Source: Phycisphaerales bacterium UBA1926
GTDB lineage: Bacteria; Planctomycetota; Phycisphaerae; Phycisphaerales; UBA1924
DNA length: 6,064 nucleotides
Assembly: GCA_002337215.1 (NCBI GenBank)
Contig: DDFO01000044.1
Location: 2,095-8,158, forward strand
Reading direction: 5' to 3'
Shown: positions 3,772-6,064 of the stretch, piece by piece
Layout of the letters: the number at the start of each line of letters is the position of its first letter
How positions within the stretch are numbered: the first letter of the stretch is position 1
The notes under the pieces: generated by a model
Databases searched by the model: none
Told to the model about the DNA's origin: nothing
Seen by the model: only the letters and a program-made list of their open reading frames with translations
Position numbers and translations under genes: made by a program

Positions 3772-6064
3772 ATGACGAGCAAGAGAGTGACGGGGACGGT
3801 ACTGGTATGCGGCCTGTGGATGAGCGGCCTGTGCGTCGCGGACGAGGCGACCGTCCGGACACATTTGTCGAGCGGCGAGTCTACCGCCTATCTGCAACAG
3901 GGCGACTTCCGCATCGAGGTGACGGAACACGGGAAACGTGCGCCCTCGGACGCGATCGTGTTTCAGAAGTACATCGGTGATCTCCCGCTCCACGGCGGAC
4001 TGGTCTTCGTGGTCGAGAACGCTGATGGGACAGTGTCGCGGGTCTTCGACGATCCGACGGAGAACCTGGTGCTGCGTCGGGGTCCCGTGAACATCGGGCG
4101 GGACGTCGCGGTGAACATCGTCGAGGGGGCCTTGCCCCACGCGATCGATTCGGTGGTCAAGCAGGTCTGGTTCAGAACGGGAGACCAAGCCGTCCTGGCC
4201 TGGGAGGTCACGACCTCGCTGGCGGACCTCGGGATGGCGGCGAGCCCCACGCACTTCGAGGCGGTGATCGACGCGGAGACCGGCGAGATCCTGTCGGAGC
4301 GTCAGATCGACACGAAGACCTACGAGCCGGGTTCGCCCGAGGCAGAGGACGGGGTCTTCCCCCGTATCGTGATCAACAACACGATCGGCGCCGCGGGCTC
4401 GCGGGCGTACGCGGCACCGTTCGACGCGGTTGTCGAGATCTCGGTCGGGTGCACCGGCACGCTGATCGCGCCGAACGTCATCCTGAGCGCGCGGCACTGC
4501 AGCGTCGGTGCGGGTGCGCTGATCGTGTTCGGCGACAACTCGAACAGCAGCGATTTCTCGGTGACGGTTCAGTCGTCGAGCCTGCCCGACGGGGGTGGCT
4601 CGCTGCTGGACGGCGGCGACGTGTCCATCCTCACGCTGACATCGCCGGTCCCTGCCAACATCGCCGAGCCCATGCGGCTGATCGACGAGACCGATGACCT
4701 CGAGGGCATGGTTTGCGCGACGCTCGGGTATGGGTGGAACGGGCTCGGCAGCAGCGGGCACGGGTTCAACGCCGACGGCTTCCGCTGGGGCGGCGAGAAC
4801 ATCATCGATGTGTACGGCAGCCCGCCCGACCGGGCCGGCAGCAATATCATCTCGACCGACTTCGACAACGGCACCAGCGGCGCGAACCAGATCTTCGGCA
4901 GCAGCGCGACGCCGCTCGAGTTCGAGGCGACGACCGCGCCCGGAGACAGCGGTGGTCCGGTCATGGTCCAGTTCGGCAACGAGTGGGTCATCGCGGGCGT
5001 CCTCTCCGGCGGCACAACGAACACGAGCGTCTACGGAGACGTCTCCTGGTGGACGGGCACCGCGGTCTACCGCAACGCGATCGAGTTCGCGGGCGGTGAA
5101 TTCGTCACCGGGCTCGAGATCGAATTCCCGAGCCCCTTGCCCGACATCGTTTCCTCCGCGGGCGGCGACACGATCAGCGTCGAGATCGTTCCCTCGGATG
5201 TTGACCCCGTCGTCCCGGGCAGCGGGACGTTCCATGTTGATACCGGGGCCGGGTTCCAGCAGATCCCGCTCATGCCCCAATCCGCGACGAGCTTCACGGC
5301 CACCTTCCCCGCGCCCGCCGAGTGCCCCACGAACGTCGAGTACTTCATCTCGTTCGATCTCGAATCGGGGGCCACGGTGACCGCCCCCTCGGGCGCGTCG
5401 CCGGGGTCGGCGAACCTCTTCCGCGCCTTGGCCGCGGACCAGGTGGACCTCGACGACCTGTACGACTTCGAGACCCCGGTCGGCTTCACGGCCGGCGCGC
5501 CCGGCGACAACGCCACGACCGGCATCTGGGTTCTCGTTGATCCGCGAGGCACGGATGCGCAGCCGGAGGACGACAACACCCCCTTCGGGACCCTCGCGTG
5601 GGTCACCGGCCAGGGGGCCTTCGGCGGCGGGCTCGGCGACAACGACGTCGACGGCGGCACCACGTCGCTGGTGAGCAACCAGATCGATCTGAGCGGCACT
5701 GAGTCCGCGTCGATCTCATACGCACGGTGGTATTCCAACAGCACCGGCGCCGCCCCGAACGCGGATGTCTTCGAGGTCTTCGTGTCCGACGACGACGGCC
5801 AGAGCTACACGCTCGTCGAAACGGTCGGCCCCACCGGGGCCGGGACATCGGGCGGCTGGATCGAGACCGGGTTCAATGTTGGCGATTTCGTCAACCTGAC
5901 CTCGGCGATCCGCGTCAAGTTCGTCGCCAGCGACCTCGGCTCGGGCTCGATCGTGGAAGCGGGCATCGACGATGTGCGCATCCTCGGCGTTTCGTGCTCG
6001 GCGGATTCCTGCCCCGCCGACCTCGCTGAGCCGTTCGGCGTGCTCGATCTCGCGGACGTGCAGG
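3772..6064 (+). CDS. Secreted S1-family serine protease with FTP-like propeptide and dockerin-like C-terminus, 3' end missing
   Basis: 764 codons are present and the frame is open at the window edge. The ATG at 3772 has GGAG at 3759-3762 and starts a signal peptide (K4-R5, hydrophobic 6-22, likely cleavage after A23). Residues about 30-190 resemble the FTP/PepSY propeptide of thermolysin/fungalysin-type proteases: FQKYIGDLPLHGGLVFVVEN near 64-83 and FEAVIDAETGEIL at 162-174. PRIVINN (197-203) looks like a zymogen junction. The trypsin-like domain (about 199-440) has C227, SARHC with H242-C243, GGDVSILTL with D283, and PGDSGGP with S393, giving a full triad and the classic C42-C58 type disulphide. 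A beta-type domain (about 447-555) and a jelly-roll/MAM-like domain beginning YDFE at 564 and ending near 741 follow; both resemble modules of planctomycetal exported proteins. CPADLAEPFG (747-756) then VLDLADVQ opens a dockerin/EF-hand-like tail. Residue T387 sits where trypsin has Asp189, so trypsin specificity is unlikely. Likely exported; natural substrate unknown. Confidence 0.88.
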   Translation, partial: MTSKRVTGTVLVCGLWMSGLCVADEATVRTHLSSGESTAYLQQGDFRIEVTEHGKRAPSDAIVFQKYIGDLPLHGGLVFVVENADGTVSRVFDDPTENLVLRRGPVNIGRDVAVNIVEGALPHAIDSVVKQVWFRTGDQAVLAWEVTTSLADLGMAASPTHFEAVIDAETGEILSERQIDTKTYEPGSPEAEDGVFPRIVINNTIGAAGSRAYAAPFDAVVEISVGCTGTLIAPNVILSARHCSVGAGALIVFGDNSNSSDFSVTVQSSSLPDGGGSLLDGGDVSILTLTSPVPANIAEPMRLIDETDDLEGMVCATLGYGWNGLGSSGHGFNADGFRWGGENIIDVYGSPPDRAGSNIISTDFDNGTSGANQIFGSSATPLEFEATTAPGDSGGPVMVQFGNEWVIAGVLSGGTTNTSVYGDVSWWTGTAVYRNAIEFAGGEFVTGLEIEFPSPLPDIVSSAGGDTISVEIVPSDVDPVVPGSGTFHVDTGAGFQQIPLMPQSATSFTATFPAPAECPTNVEYFISFDLESGATVTAPSGASPGSANLFRALAADQVDLDDLYDFETPVGFTAGAPGDNATTGIWVLVDPRGTDAQPEDDNTPFGTLAWVTGQGAFGGGLGDNDVDGGTTSLVSNQIDLSGTESASISYARWYSNSTGAAPNADVFEVFVSDDDGQSYTLVETVGPTGAGTSGGWIETGFNVGDFVNLTSAIRVKFVASDLGSGSIVEAGIDDVRILGVSCSADSCPADLAEPFGVLDLADVQ

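Noticed and set aside
3532..5280. A 582-codon open frame on the minus strand opposite the protease.
   Set aside because: It covers the signal peptide, propeptide and catalytic domain of the protease in antisense. Its product is low-complexity Arg/Asp/Val-rich sequence without recognisable domains.
1..6064. CRISPR arrays, insertion-sequence ends, phage or toxin-antitoxin genes.
   Set aside because: No spaced direct repeats, transposase motifs or paired small toxin/antitoxin frames were visible on either strand.

Overview
The window looks like chromosomal DNA of a high-GC member of the Planctomycetota, most likely class Phycisphaerae. The housekeeping genes are clearly bacterial. The secreted protein on the right carries a domain chain and a C-terminal motif (CPADLAEPFGVLDLADVQ) that I associate with Phycisphaerae exported proteins. 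This placement is inference from motif familiarity, not from a search.

Layout. (1) 1-799, minus strand: the N-terminal 266 codons of a UbiA-family membrane prenyltransferase that runs off the left edge. (2) 800-923: a short divergent intergenic region. (3) 924-3083, plus strand: a tight three-gene cluster, ribH (lumazine synthase), nusB (antitermination factor) and ftsY (SRP receptor GTPase), with only 3 nt between each stop and the next start. (4) 3176-3265: tRNA-Ser(GCT) with a long variable arm, preceded by two hairpins and a possible promoter. (5) 3266-3690: about 425 nt with no convincing gene, holding two small hairpins. (6) 3691-3768: a possible 25-codon upstream ORF with a good ribosome-binding site, ending 3 nt before the next gene. 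(7) 3772-6064, plus strand: a large secreted trypsin-fold (S1) serine protease, cut by the right edge.

How the genes work together. The ribH-nusB pairing is widely conserved in bacteria. The 3-nt spacings suggest that ribH, nusB and ftsY are translated from one message, linking riboflavin synthesis, rRNA antitermination and membrane protein targeting only in the sense of shared growth-related expression. The tRNA may have its own promoter or be read through from ftsY, since no clear terminator separates them. The protease is a separate unit. It has a signal peptide, an FTP/PepSY-like propeptide of the kind normally found on thermolysin/fungalysin metalloproteases, an R-I-V zymogen-type junction, a complete His-Asp-Ser triad, two beta-type accessory domains and the start of a dockerin-like C-terminus.

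The most unusual content is this propeptide-protease combination, the in-frame leader ORF just before it, and the UbiA homologue that seems to lack the second aspartate-rich motif. I see no CRISPR array, insertion sequence or phage gene, and no strong evidence of a wholly new multi-gene system.
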